Shown here: piece by piece, positions 15,777-21,818 of the stretch
Position numbering within the stretch: position 1 is the first letter of the stretch
How the letters are laid out: the number at the start of each line of letters is the position of its first letter
NCBI GenBank assembly: GCA_902727905.1
Contig: CACVAR010000168.1
Span: 7,714-32,270 of the forward strand
Source: an uncultured Sulfurovum sp.
GTDB lineage: Bacteria > Campylobacterota > Campylobacteria > Campylobacterales > Sulfurovaceae
DNA: 24,557 nt
Reading direction: 5' to 3'
The notes under the pieces: model-generated
Seen by the model: the letters and a program-made list of their open reading frames with translations, nothing else
Told to the model about the DNA's origin: nothing
The model's database searches: none
Made by a program: the position numbers and the translations under genes

Positions 15777-15953
15777 GAAATTTAAACTGACGTTTAGGAA
15801 CAAATTAAATTGTAATAAAAGGGATTCATTTTTATACACACTTTACAAGACATAAAAAATAAAGCTTGGATAAATACTATCCAAAAAATAAAAGTAGCTA
15901 TCTATGCGTATTCAATCTTTTGAAAGTTAATACTAATTAAGTTAAAAACTCAC

Positions 15954-16008
15954 TTGCCTAAAAAGCATACAACCCAATTCACCAACATCGGATGTTTTTG
16001 ACTATAAT
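15954..16008 (+). promoter_or_regulatory. Promoter of the FeS/anchor gene with nitrogen-assimilation operator
   Basis: TTGCCTAAAAAGCATACAA (15954-15972) matches the nrtA site at 16 of 19 positions. It is followed after exactly 30 bases by TATAAT (16003-16008). The -10 is preceded by a T-run, a pattern seen in Campylobacterota promoters. The rest of the 15777-16038 gap holds only a small hairpin at 15866-15884. Confidence 0.7.
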
Positions 16009-16038
16009 AGACAAGATAATTATGAGGAACTCATAGCC

Positions 16039-17625
16039 ATGAAACCAACTCCTTTAGACTCATTTCTAAACCACAAAGCAGACACAGGAATGCAATGTGG
16101 TAACTACAGCATCGATGTGCCAGAGCTAAAAGAGGGTGAACAGTTTCGTTTTCATTTTGATGCTACCGTTTGTGTGGGTTGTCACTGTTGTGAAACAGCC
16201 TGTAATGAACTGCAAAACAACCCAGCCGACATCAAGTGGCGACGTGTGGGGGAAATGGAAGGGGGCATGTTTCCAGATGTGTCTCAACTGTTTAACTCCA
16301 TGTCCTGTAACCACTGTATCGAGCCTGAATGTCTTACGGGTTGTCCTACCGAGTCTTACATCAAGTTTGAAGAGAGTGGTATTGTTTGGCATGATGATGA
16401 CTCTTGTATTGGTTGTCATTACTGTACATGGAACTGTCCTTATGAAGTACCCATTTTTAACCCTGACCGAGGCATTGTCACCAAGTGTGATATGTGTCAT
16501 GACAAGCTTGACGTTGGTGAAACCCCTGCTTGTGTACAAGCCTGTCCAGCAGGAGCCATTGAGATAGAAGCTGTACATAAAGAAGAGTGGATAAAAAATG
16601 ACATGGAAAAAGAAGGAGTAGCCCCTCTTTTACCTGATGTAGACATTTGTAAACCAACTACCCGTTATACCTTGCCTGAAAACATGCCTGACTTTAAACC
16701 AGCCGATGAACATATACTCAAACCAGCCCATGCTGAATTGCCTTTGGTTTTTATGACCGTTTTAACCCAAGTCTCTTTGGGTGCATTTTTTGCCCTCTTT
16801 TTAGGACAGCTTCTCTTTTCATTGGGTTTCAATTTACCTGAACCAACATTGTCAATGGCAATGGTTGCCCTCATTCCTTCAGCCATTGGACTGCCTCTTT
16901 CTGCGTTACACTTAGGTCGCCCCATACTTGCCATGACAGCCATGAAAAACTGGCGTAACTCTTGGCTCTCACGTGAAGCCATAGCCTTAGGAGCCTTTAC
17001 AGCATTGGCTTCGGTTGTTGCACTCATGTACTATTTAGACATCAAAGGGTTTGCCCTGCTCCTTGTAGAAGCCATTACCCTTGCCTTAGGTATCTTTGGT
17101 ATTTACGCACAATCCATGATATACCGTGTAAGAGCCAGACCAGCATGGAACCGACTCTCAACCACTAAAAGATTTTTTGGTTCAGCCTACATTGGTTTCT
17201 TACTCATCTCCTTACTCCTACTTATAAACGCTGGAAGCTCAGGAGCCATGGTACTTTTAGCTGTTTCACTCTTAGCAGGAATGGGTCAAGTCCTTGTCAT
17301 CTATGAAGAAATACTCTTCTACCGTCACCTTGACAAAGAAGATACTTTATATTATCAGCTAAATCGAACACGTACTCTACTCACTGAACATTTTGGAAAA
17401 ATCAAAAAGCTAAGAGTCTACTCACTACTACTTTCAGCCTTAGCTTTACCCATGTTAGCCATTTTATTTACAGCCAGTGGCTTAGTCAGTCTTGCCATTA
17501 GCTCTTTGGTTTTAGCCATTGTTATTGCGTTGGGTTCGGAGTTAGCAGGACGGTATTTATTTTATAGAACGGTTGTTCCTTTGGGATTAGCTGGGAACTT
17601 TTTTTCTGGGAATCAGAGGGGGTAA
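16039..17625 (+). CDS. DmsB-DmsC-like fusion: four-cluster ferredoxin plus quinol-oxidising membrane anchor
   Basis: 528 residues. Residues 38-175 are a DmsB/NrfC-type electron-transfer domain with four cysteine groups for four [Fe-S] clusters: C45/48/51/55, C90/93/98/102, C123/126/129/133 and C150/153/165/169. Residues about 235-520 contain about eight hydrophobic segments resembling the DmsC anchor, which takes electrons from menaquinol. In E. coli these are two separate proteins; here they are fused. The catalytic partner is probably one of the two nitrate reductases, most likely the 770-residue one. That enzyme has no export signal, so the iron-sulfur part should face the cytoplasm. The gene has its own operator-bearing promoter and a GAGGA ribosome-binding site. 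Alternative: a DMSO-reductase-like complex whose catalytic subunit is elsewhere. Confidence 0.85.
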   Translation: MKPTPLDSFLNHKADTGMQCGNYSIDVPELKEGEQFRFHFDATVCVGCHCCETACNELQNNPADIKWRRVGEMEGGMFPDVSQLFNSMSCNHCIEPECLTGCPTESYIKFEESGIVWHDDDSCIGCHYCTWNCPYEVPIFNPDRGIVTKCDMCHDKLDVGETPACVQACPAGAIEIEAVHKEEWIKNDMEKEGVAPLLPDVDICKPTTRYTLPENMPDFKPADEHILKPAHAELPLVFMTVLTQVSLGAFFALFLGQLLFSLGFNLPEPTLSMAMVALIPSAIGLPLSALHLGRPILAMTAMKNWRNSWLSREAIALGAFTALASVVALMYYLDIKGFALLLVEAITLALGIFGIYAQSMIYRVRARPAWNRLSTTKRFFGSAYIGFLLISLLLLINAGSSGAMVLLAVSLLAGMGQVLVIYEEILFYRHLDKEDTLYYQLNRTRTLLTEHFGKIKKLRVYSLLLSALALPMLAILFTASGLVSLAISSLVLAIVIALGSELAGRYLFYRTVVPLGLAGNFFSGNQRG

Positions 17626-17648
17626 AAAATATCAGCTCATAAATTTTA

Positions 17649-17666
17649 ATCAATTTTTGATATACT
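17649..17666 (+). promoter_or_regulatory. Probable brnTA promoter/operator
   Basis: ATCAATTTTTGAT (17649-17661), an inverted repeat of five bases around TTT, abuts TATACT (17661-17666), a reasonable -10, 24 bases before the BrnT start. Autoregulation at such a site is usual for BrnTA; the exact operator is a guess. Confidence 0.4.
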
Positions 17667-17690
17667 AAATAAAAGAGCTATAGGTTAAGA

Positions 17691-17984
17691 ATGAATTACA
17701 ATTTTGAATGGGATATTAATAAAGCACGTACAAACCTTACAAAACACAAAATCAGTTTTGAAGGTGCTACCTCTGTATTTAAAGATAAACAAGCTATCTC
17801 TATTTCAGATGAAGAACATAGCAATAATGAAGAGCGTTGGTTAACCATAGGTATGGATGAAGTTACTAGAACTTTAGTTGTGATTCATACTTATATTTCT
17901 ATAAATGAAAATAATGCGAATATTCGTCTTATTTCGGCGAGAAAAGCAACCAAAAAAGAACAACAAATCTACAAAGAAGGATAG
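17691..17984 (+). CDS. brnT: BrnT-family ribonuclease toxin
   Basis: 97 residues, standard BrnT (DUF497) length. Signatures are FEWDINKARTNLTKHKISFEGA at the start (shown here only by its known pattern W-x-x-x-K), then ERWLTIGMDE, a central VVIHTY and the C-terminal NIRLISARKATKKEQQIY. BrnT has a RelE-like fold and blocks growth by RNA cleavage. It is first in the operon, toxin before antitoxin, three bases ahead of the antitoxin gene, which is the normal brnTA order. It lies 65 bp downstream of the FeS/anchor gene and so interrupts the stretch between that gene and the long nitrate reductase. Confidence 0.93.
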   Translation: MNYNFEWDINKARTNLTKHKISFEGATSVFKDKQAISISDEEHSNNEERWLTIGMDEVTRTLVVIHTYISINENNANIRLISARKATKKEQQIYKEG

Positions 17985-17987
17985 AAA

Positions 17988-18194
17988 ATGAAAGAAGAAT
18001 ACGATTTTTCAAATGGAGAACGAGGAAAGTTTTACAATAAAGATGCTACATTTAATCTACCTATCTATCTTGAACCTGAGATAGAAAGCTTTGTGGCTCA
18101 ATTAGCCAAAGAACAGAAAAAAAATATTAGTGAAATTGTAAATGCTTTACTTTTTAAAGATAAAGAATTAATTGAGCTTATGCGTATACGGTAA
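17988..18194 (+). CDS. BrnA-like antitoxin (ribbon-helix-helix type)
   Basis: 68 residues. The N-terminus MKEEYDFSNGERGKFYNKDA is characteristic of antitoxins partnered with BrnT (DUF497) toxins. The second half (LPIYLEPEIESFVAQLAKEQ and the helix after it, NISEIVNALLF) fits a ribbon-helix-helix DNA-binding domain. It would bind BrnT and repress the operon. It follows brnT by three bases. The same frame stays open for 42 codons after its stop; see the next entry. Confidence 0.85.
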   Translation: MKEEYDFSNGERGKFYNKDATFNLPIYLEPEIESFVAQLAKEQKKNISEIVNALLFKDKELIELMRIR

Positions 18195-18320
18195 AAATAT
18201 GATATATTTAAAAAAGATAAAACAGAATATCTTCTTTCTTTTTCTAAAAATCGACAACGTTTATTAAATTCATTAGGCAATGCAAGAGCAGAAAAATTTT
18301 CAAAAGGGGAAAAAACTTGT
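18195..18320 (+). pseudogene. In-frame open stretch after the antitoxin, possible decayed antitoxin fragment
   Basis: After the TAA of the BrnA-like gene the same frame continues open for about 41 codons with no ATG. It includes YLLSFSKNRQRLLNSLG and ends KFSKGEKTC before a stop. The S-K-N-x-x-R-L-L pattern resembles the C-terminal, toxin-binding part of Phd/YefM-like antitoxins. It could be a fragment left by recombination, or a former extension of the antitoxin cut off by a stop mutation. The similarity is by eye only. Confidence 0.3.
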
Positions 18321-19015
18321 TAAAGGACACTACAAAAATAGATACAAAGTATGATGATAGTTTTATCAATGAACTGAAACTACCTTGGTTACCATGGGTT
18401 GGTATAAACTTTCATATAAGTAATCCAAAAGTTATAATTCTTGGAGAAAGTACATATAATTGGAACCCTGATGATAAAAAGATAATGAATCGAATTAATA
18501 ATAACAATCATTTGAGAGTTCTACATCAAAACCACGCAATTAATCCAAAGAGTAAAAGTAGATATGTCAGAAATATTGAACGAGCAATTTTTAATATTAA
18601 AACACCTCTCTATGAAAATAAACTAAACCTTTGGAATTCTGTCATTTATCATAATCTTGTTCTTAGATACATGCCTACAATAAAATCTAGACCAACTTAC
18701 AAAGATTATATCATTGGTTGGAAAAAATATTTACATTTAATTAATTTACTAACTGTTGACGAATGTTTAGTGTATGGATTAGAATCAAAAAAATATAATG
18801 CTTTAATAGCAGTGTTAAAAGAAAATAATATTGAATTTCAATATAAGAAGTTATTAACAAAAGTAGGACGAAGCTATCCAAGAATTATTGAATTTAGAAT
18901 AAATAATTTAAAACATAAGGTACTATTTATTCGTCACCCTAGTTCACACTTTAGTTGGGAAAAATGGGGAGAAATAATTAATGAGAATCTTTCTTTACAA
19001 AACTTTTTAAATTAA
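18317..19015 (+). CDS. Orphan protein, possibly uracil-DNA-glycosylase-like fold
   Basis: 232 residues with a TTG start; AAGGGGA lies seven bases upstream. I do not recognise a named family. Two segments recall the uracil-DNA-glycosylase superfamily: VIILGESTYNWNP at about 39-51 (position of the GE-containing motif) and FIRHPSSHFSWEKWGEI near the C-terminus (position of the HPS motif). There is no signal peptide, membrane segment or iron-sulfur cysteine set. The gene is very AT-rich and sits between a BrnTA pair and a broken PIN locus, ending four bases from the cut end of that locus, so it was probably acquired horizontally. It may be a DNA repair or defence protein, but no activity can be claimed. 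Confidence 0.55.
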   Translation: MLKDTTKIDTKYDDSFINELKLPWLPWVGINFHISNPKVIILGESTYNWNPDDKKIMNRINNNNHLRVLHQNHAINPKSKSRYVRNIERAIFNIKTPLYENKLNLWNSVIYHNLVLRYMPTIKSRPTYKDYIIGWKKYLHLINLLTVDECLVYGLESKKYNALIAVLKENNIEFQYKKLLTKVGRSYPRIIEFRINNLKHKVLFIRHPSSHFSWEKWGEIINENLSLQNFLN

Positions 19016-19018
19016 AGG

Positions 19019-19081
19019 TCATTTATCCTTATAGATATCAAGAATAATATTCCCATCTAAAAAAACTCTTTTATAATTCAC
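19019..19081 (-). pseudogene. Truncated PIN-domain toxin, 20 codons
   Basis: From a GTG at 19079-19081 the minus strand reads (V/M)NYKRVFLDGNIILDIYKDK and then stops. This is the beginning of a PIN domain, with the first catalytic aspartate in the context FLDxNIILDI (a glycine replaces the usual threonine or serine). The GTG overlaps the end of the upstream antitoxin gene, as in an intact vapBC pair. The rest of the domain is missing, and the orphan gene on the other strand ends at 19015. It is best explained as a deletion or replacement at that junction. Confidence 0.75.
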
Positions 19082-19310
19082 GATTCGCCTTAGTAGCTTG
19101 AATTGAAAAATCTGTCAATAATCCTGTCGCTGAACCATCAATTGCATTAAAAGCTTCCATACGTTTTTTTACTTTTATCTCTTTATATCGTTCCTCTATC
19201 ATCTCTTGAACCAATGAAGTCATAGATTGTTTAGTCTCTTTAGCTAACTCTTCAAGATATAGAGCAATATTTTTATCAAATACAAAATTTTTTCTTACAG
19301 TCAGTTCCAT
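19071..19310 (-). CDS. Orphaned ribbon-helix-helix antitoxin (partner of truncated PIN toxin)
   Basis: 79 residues. The N-terminal half (RKNFVFDKNIALYLEELAKE, then the helix SMTSLVQEMIEERY) is a ribbon-helix-helix DNA-binding domain; the C-terminal half (ATGLLTDFSIQATKANREL) would wrap the toxin. The ATG has AAGGAG seven bases upstream. The gene looks intact and its promoter region has a perfect inverted repeat, yet the overlapping toxin gene is reduced to 20 codons. It may persist to neutralise a related toxin elsewhere, or simply be decaying more slowly. It is divergent from the 770-residue nitrate reductase gene, and its operator is only 14 bases from that gene's operator. Confidence 0.8.
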   Translation of the reverse strand: MELTVRKNFVFDKNIALYLEELAKETKQSMTSLVQEMIEERYKEIKVKKRMEAFNAIDGSATGLLTDFSIQATKANREL

Positions 19311-19333
19311 AAATAAACTCCTTTATGTAAAAA

Positions 19334-19361
19334 TTATTATGTATTTATATTAACATAATAA
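19334..19361. promoter_or_regulatory. Operator-like inverted repeat of the orphan antitoxin
   Basis: TTATTATGT (19334-19342) and ACATAATAA (19353-19361) are perfect 9-bp arms around 10 bases, located 24 to 51 bases upstream of the antitoxin start. Such a repeat fits binding of two ribbon-helix-helix dimers for autorepression. Confidence 0.6.
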
Positions 19362-19375
19362 AACTCTCCTGTCAA

Positions 19376-19430
19376 CTGCGTAAAATTCATACAAAGAAAG
19401 CAAATAATAATTATAAACTTTCACTATAAT
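19376..19430 (+). promoter_or_regulatory. Promoter of the long nitrate reductase gene with nitrogen-assimilation operator
   Basis: CTGCGTAAAATTCATACAA (19376-19394) keeps the TG, TAAAA and CATACAA blocks of the shared site. It is followed after exactly 30 bases by TATAAT (19425-19430). The -10 is 30 bases before the ATG. Confidence 0.7.
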
Positions 19431-19460
19431 GAATCCAATTATGGTCATAAGAGGCGAAGC

Positions 19461-21773
19461 ATGTTCACAAAGGTAAAAGACTTTTTAGGTCTAGACATCA
19501 AAACAGACAAATACAAAAAAGTAGATAATGCCATGTTTGGTAAAATCTCCAACTTCAAAACTCCAGATGAATGGGTACGAAGTACTTGTGGTTACTGTGG
19601 TGTGGGTTGTGGTCTGTACATTGGTGTGAAAGATGGACGACCTGTTTATACCAAAGGTGACCCTGCTCACCCTGTAAGTAAAGGAACACTTTGTCCAAAA
19701 GGAATTATGGAACATGAGATGGTCAACTCCTCTAACCGTATTCCTGAACCTCTGATTCGTAAAGAAGGTGAACTTCAAGCCGTAGAATGGGATGAAGCAT
19801 TTAAACACACAGCTAACCAGTTTAAAGCCATTCAAGAAAAACATGGAAAAGGAGCTGTTGCGTGCATCTCTACAGGACAGTTTTTAACCGAAGACTTTTA
19901 CACCCTTGGTAAGTTTGTACAGCTTGGACTTGAAACCAACAACTACGATGGAAACACAACGCTATGTATGGCTTCAGCCGTTATGGGTTACAAACAAACC
20001 TTTGGAAGTGATGGGCCTCCAGCTTCCTATGAGGACTTTTCTCATGCTGATGTTATTATGCTTATTGGGGCAAATATTGCTGACAACCACCCTATTTTAA
20101 AACTGCACATTTCTAAAAACAAAAGTATTACAGGCAAAGAGCCAACCATTATTGTGGTTGATCCACGTTTTTCTAAAACAGCGAACATGGCAGATATTTT
20201 TGTGCCTCTGAAACCTCGTACCGACTTAGCACTCATCAATGGTTTATGTTACATCATTTTTGAGCAAGGTTGGGAAGATGAAACGTTCATTAAAGAGCGA
20301 ACCACAGGCTACAGAGAGTTTAAAAAACACATTATGGCATCCTATCCTCCTCAAGAAGTGTCCAACATTACGGGCATTGAGGTAAAAGAGTTGTACCGTA
20401 TTGCCAAGGTGTATGCCACAGCTGACAAAGCCATGTCGGCTTGGACAATGGGAGTAAACCAAAGTACCATGGGAACGGACACCGTTTCAGCCATTTGTAA
20501 CTTAGCCCTTATTACAGGAAACCTTGGAAAAAAGGGAGCTGCTCCTTTCTCCATCACTGGGCAATGTAATGCCATGGGAACACGGGAGTTTGGGTTTACT
20601 TCATCCATTCCAGGTTACCGAAACTTTGCCTCAGACACCGACAGAGCCATTTTTGCAGACATTGTGGGTGTACCGACTGAACTGGTTCCTACCAAAAGAG
20701 GTTATGCTTATCCACAGATTATTGATGCCATTGACCGTGGGGAAATTAAAGCGCTTTGGGTTACAGCCACCAATCCACTGGTAAGTTTCCCCGACCAAGA
20801 ACGCTTGCGTAAAATCTTTGCGAAACTGGACATTTTGGTCGTACAAGATGCCTTTATGTCGGAGACAGCCCAAATAGCCGATGTTATTTTTGCAGCAGCC
20901 ACATGGTCGGAAAAAGAAGGGGTTTACACCAACTCTGAACGCCGTTGTAACTACGCCAAAAAAGCCGTTGAACCTTTGGGTAAAACCATGAGCGATGCCA
21001 ACATTGTGATGGAGTTCTCCAAACAGTTTGAAGGCAAACATGAACTGCTCTTTAAAAACTTTCACTCCAGTAAAGATATTTTTGATGAAATCAAAAAAGT
21101 CAGTGAAGGACAACTCTGTGACTACTCAGGAATGAACTATGAAAAAATAGAAGAACTCGGAGGCATACAATGGCCTTGTAATGAAGCCTACCCTAAAGGA
21201 AAAAAGCGTCTCTACACCGAAGGCTTTGAGTGTAAAACTACGGATGGAAAAGCCAAACTGCTTCCTCTTGACTGGATGCCGTTAAGTGAACAGTACAATA
21301 ACGACTTCCCAATGAACCTCAACACAGGACGAACCGTAGAGCAATGGCACACACGCACCAAAACCAAAAGCATTGCCCTACTGAACAACTTAGCTCCTGA
21401 AGCTTGGGTGGAACTCAACCCTAAAGATGCCGAAAAACTGCAAGTGAAAAGTGGTGACCGAATTAGCATGGGTTCAAAACGAGGGAAAGTTAAAGATATT
21501 GTGGTGAAAGTAACTGAAGTAGTTCGAGAAGGGGACTGTTTTGTGCCTTTTCACTTCTCGGAACAACTTATTAACAACCTAACCATTCCAGAGTTTGACC
21601 CAAAATCCTTTGAGCCAAACTTTAAACAGTGTGCTGTAAACATTTACAGTGAGGCTGTTCCAGAGGGGATAAAACAAGAAGAGATAAAAATATCTGGATC
21701 ATTAGCAGAGCCTGTAGGTTCGATTTTATCGAACGAAAAGATTACAGAAGCTACTTATGAAAAGAATATTTAA
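19461..21773 (+). CDS. Assimilatory nitrate reductase, catalytic subunit (NarB/NasA type, long paralogue)
   Basis: 770 residues. After a 40-residue N-terminal tail come the [4Fe-4S] ligands C43, C46, C50 and C78, followed by Lys80 (GTLCPKG), the lysine that passes electrons to the pterin. The molybdenum-ligand region reads NTTLCMASAVMGY, the pterin domain has PFSITGQCNAMGTREFG and the C-terminal domain has NTGRTVEQWHTRTKTK. This is the NarB/NasA pattern with a bis-MGD cofactor. There is no Tat signal and no [2Fe-2S] or flavin domain, so it is cytoplasmic and needs an outside electron donor: ferredoxin or the FeS/anchor fusion upstream. AGAGG precedes the ATG. Its last 20 codons lie within one arm of a palindromic repeat that may have been inserted there. 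The cysG-like gene follows at once and is probably co-transcribed. Confidence 0.92.
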   Translation: MFTKVKDFLGLDIKTDKYKKVDNAMFGKISNFKTPDEWVRSTCGYCGVGCGLYIGVKDGRPVYTKGDPAHPVSKGTLCPKGIMEHEMVNSSNRIPEPLIRKEGELQAVEWDEAFKHTANQFKAIQEKHGKGAVACISTGQFLTEDFYTLGKFVQLGLETNNYDGNTTLCMASAVMGYKQTFGSDGPPASYEDFSHADVIMLIGANIADNHPILKLHISKNKSITGKEPTIIVVDPRFSKTANMADIFVPLKPRTDLALINGLCYIIFEQGWEDETFIKERTTGYREFKKHIMASYPPQEVSNITGIEVKELYRIAKVYATADKAMSAWTMGVNQSTMGTDTVSAICNLALITGNLGKKGAAPFSITGQCNAMGTREFGFTSSIPGYRNFASDTDRAIFADIVGVPTELVPTKRGYAYPQIIDAIDRGEIKALWVTATNPLVSFPDQERLRKIFAKLDILVVQDAFMSETAQIADVIFAAATWSEKEGVYTNSERRCNYAKKAVEPLGKTMSDANIVMEFSKQFEGKHELLFKNFHSSKDIFDEIKKVSEGQLCDYSGMNYEKIEELGGIQWPCNEAYPKGKKRLYTEGFECKTTDGKAKLLPLDWMPLSEQYNNDFPMNLNTGRTVEQWHTRTKTKSIALLNNLAPEAWVELNPKDAEKLQVKSGDRISMGSKRGKVKDIVVKVTEVVREGDCFVPFHFSEQLINNLTIPEFDPKSFEPNFKQCAVNIYSEAVPEGIKQEEIKISGSLAEPVGSILSNEKITEATYEKNI

Positions 21774-21796
21774 ATGTTCGATGAAATCGAACCTAC
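21714..21796. repeat. REP/BIME-like inverted repeat across the reductase-cysG junction
   Basis: The 21-bp arm at 21714-21734 begins GTAGGTTCGAT and the arm at 21776-21796 ends ATCGAACCTAC; they are inverted copies differing at one base, with 41 bases between. Each arm is itself nearly palindromic (TTCGAT...ATCGAA). The left arm encodes the end of the nitrate reductase; the right arm overlaps the start of the longest cysG frame. Form and GTAGGTTCGA-type sequence recall REP elements mobilised by RAYT transposases. The RNA could form one large hairpin over the intergenic boundary. Confidence 0.65.
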
Positions 21797-21818
21797 GGCA
21801 TTAAAAACCAAGGTAAAC

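Noticed and set aside
15866..15884. TTGGATA/TATCCAA hairpin as a terminator of the PIN operon
   Set aside because: It is followed by A residues, not T, on the plus strand and lies about 90 bases after the stop, so it does not look like an intrinsic terminator.
16126..16578. Long open frames of 143 to 150 codons on both strands inside the FeS/anchor gene
   Set aside because: They are shadows: the true frame has four complete cysteine clusters, a ribosome-binding site and a promoter, whereas these encode low-complexity, Thr/Val/Leu-rich products with no domain.
20631..21113. 160-codon minus-strand open frame inside the long nitrate reductase gene
   Set aside because: Its product has no recognisable motif, it has no ribosome-binding site, and the sense frame is a clear molybdopterin oxidoreductase.
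9617..21773. Respiratory Nap or Nar nitrate reductase
   Set aside because: Neither reductase has a twin-arginine signal, no napB/napH or narH/narI genes are present, and NirA, cysG and ABC uptake genes indicate assimilation.
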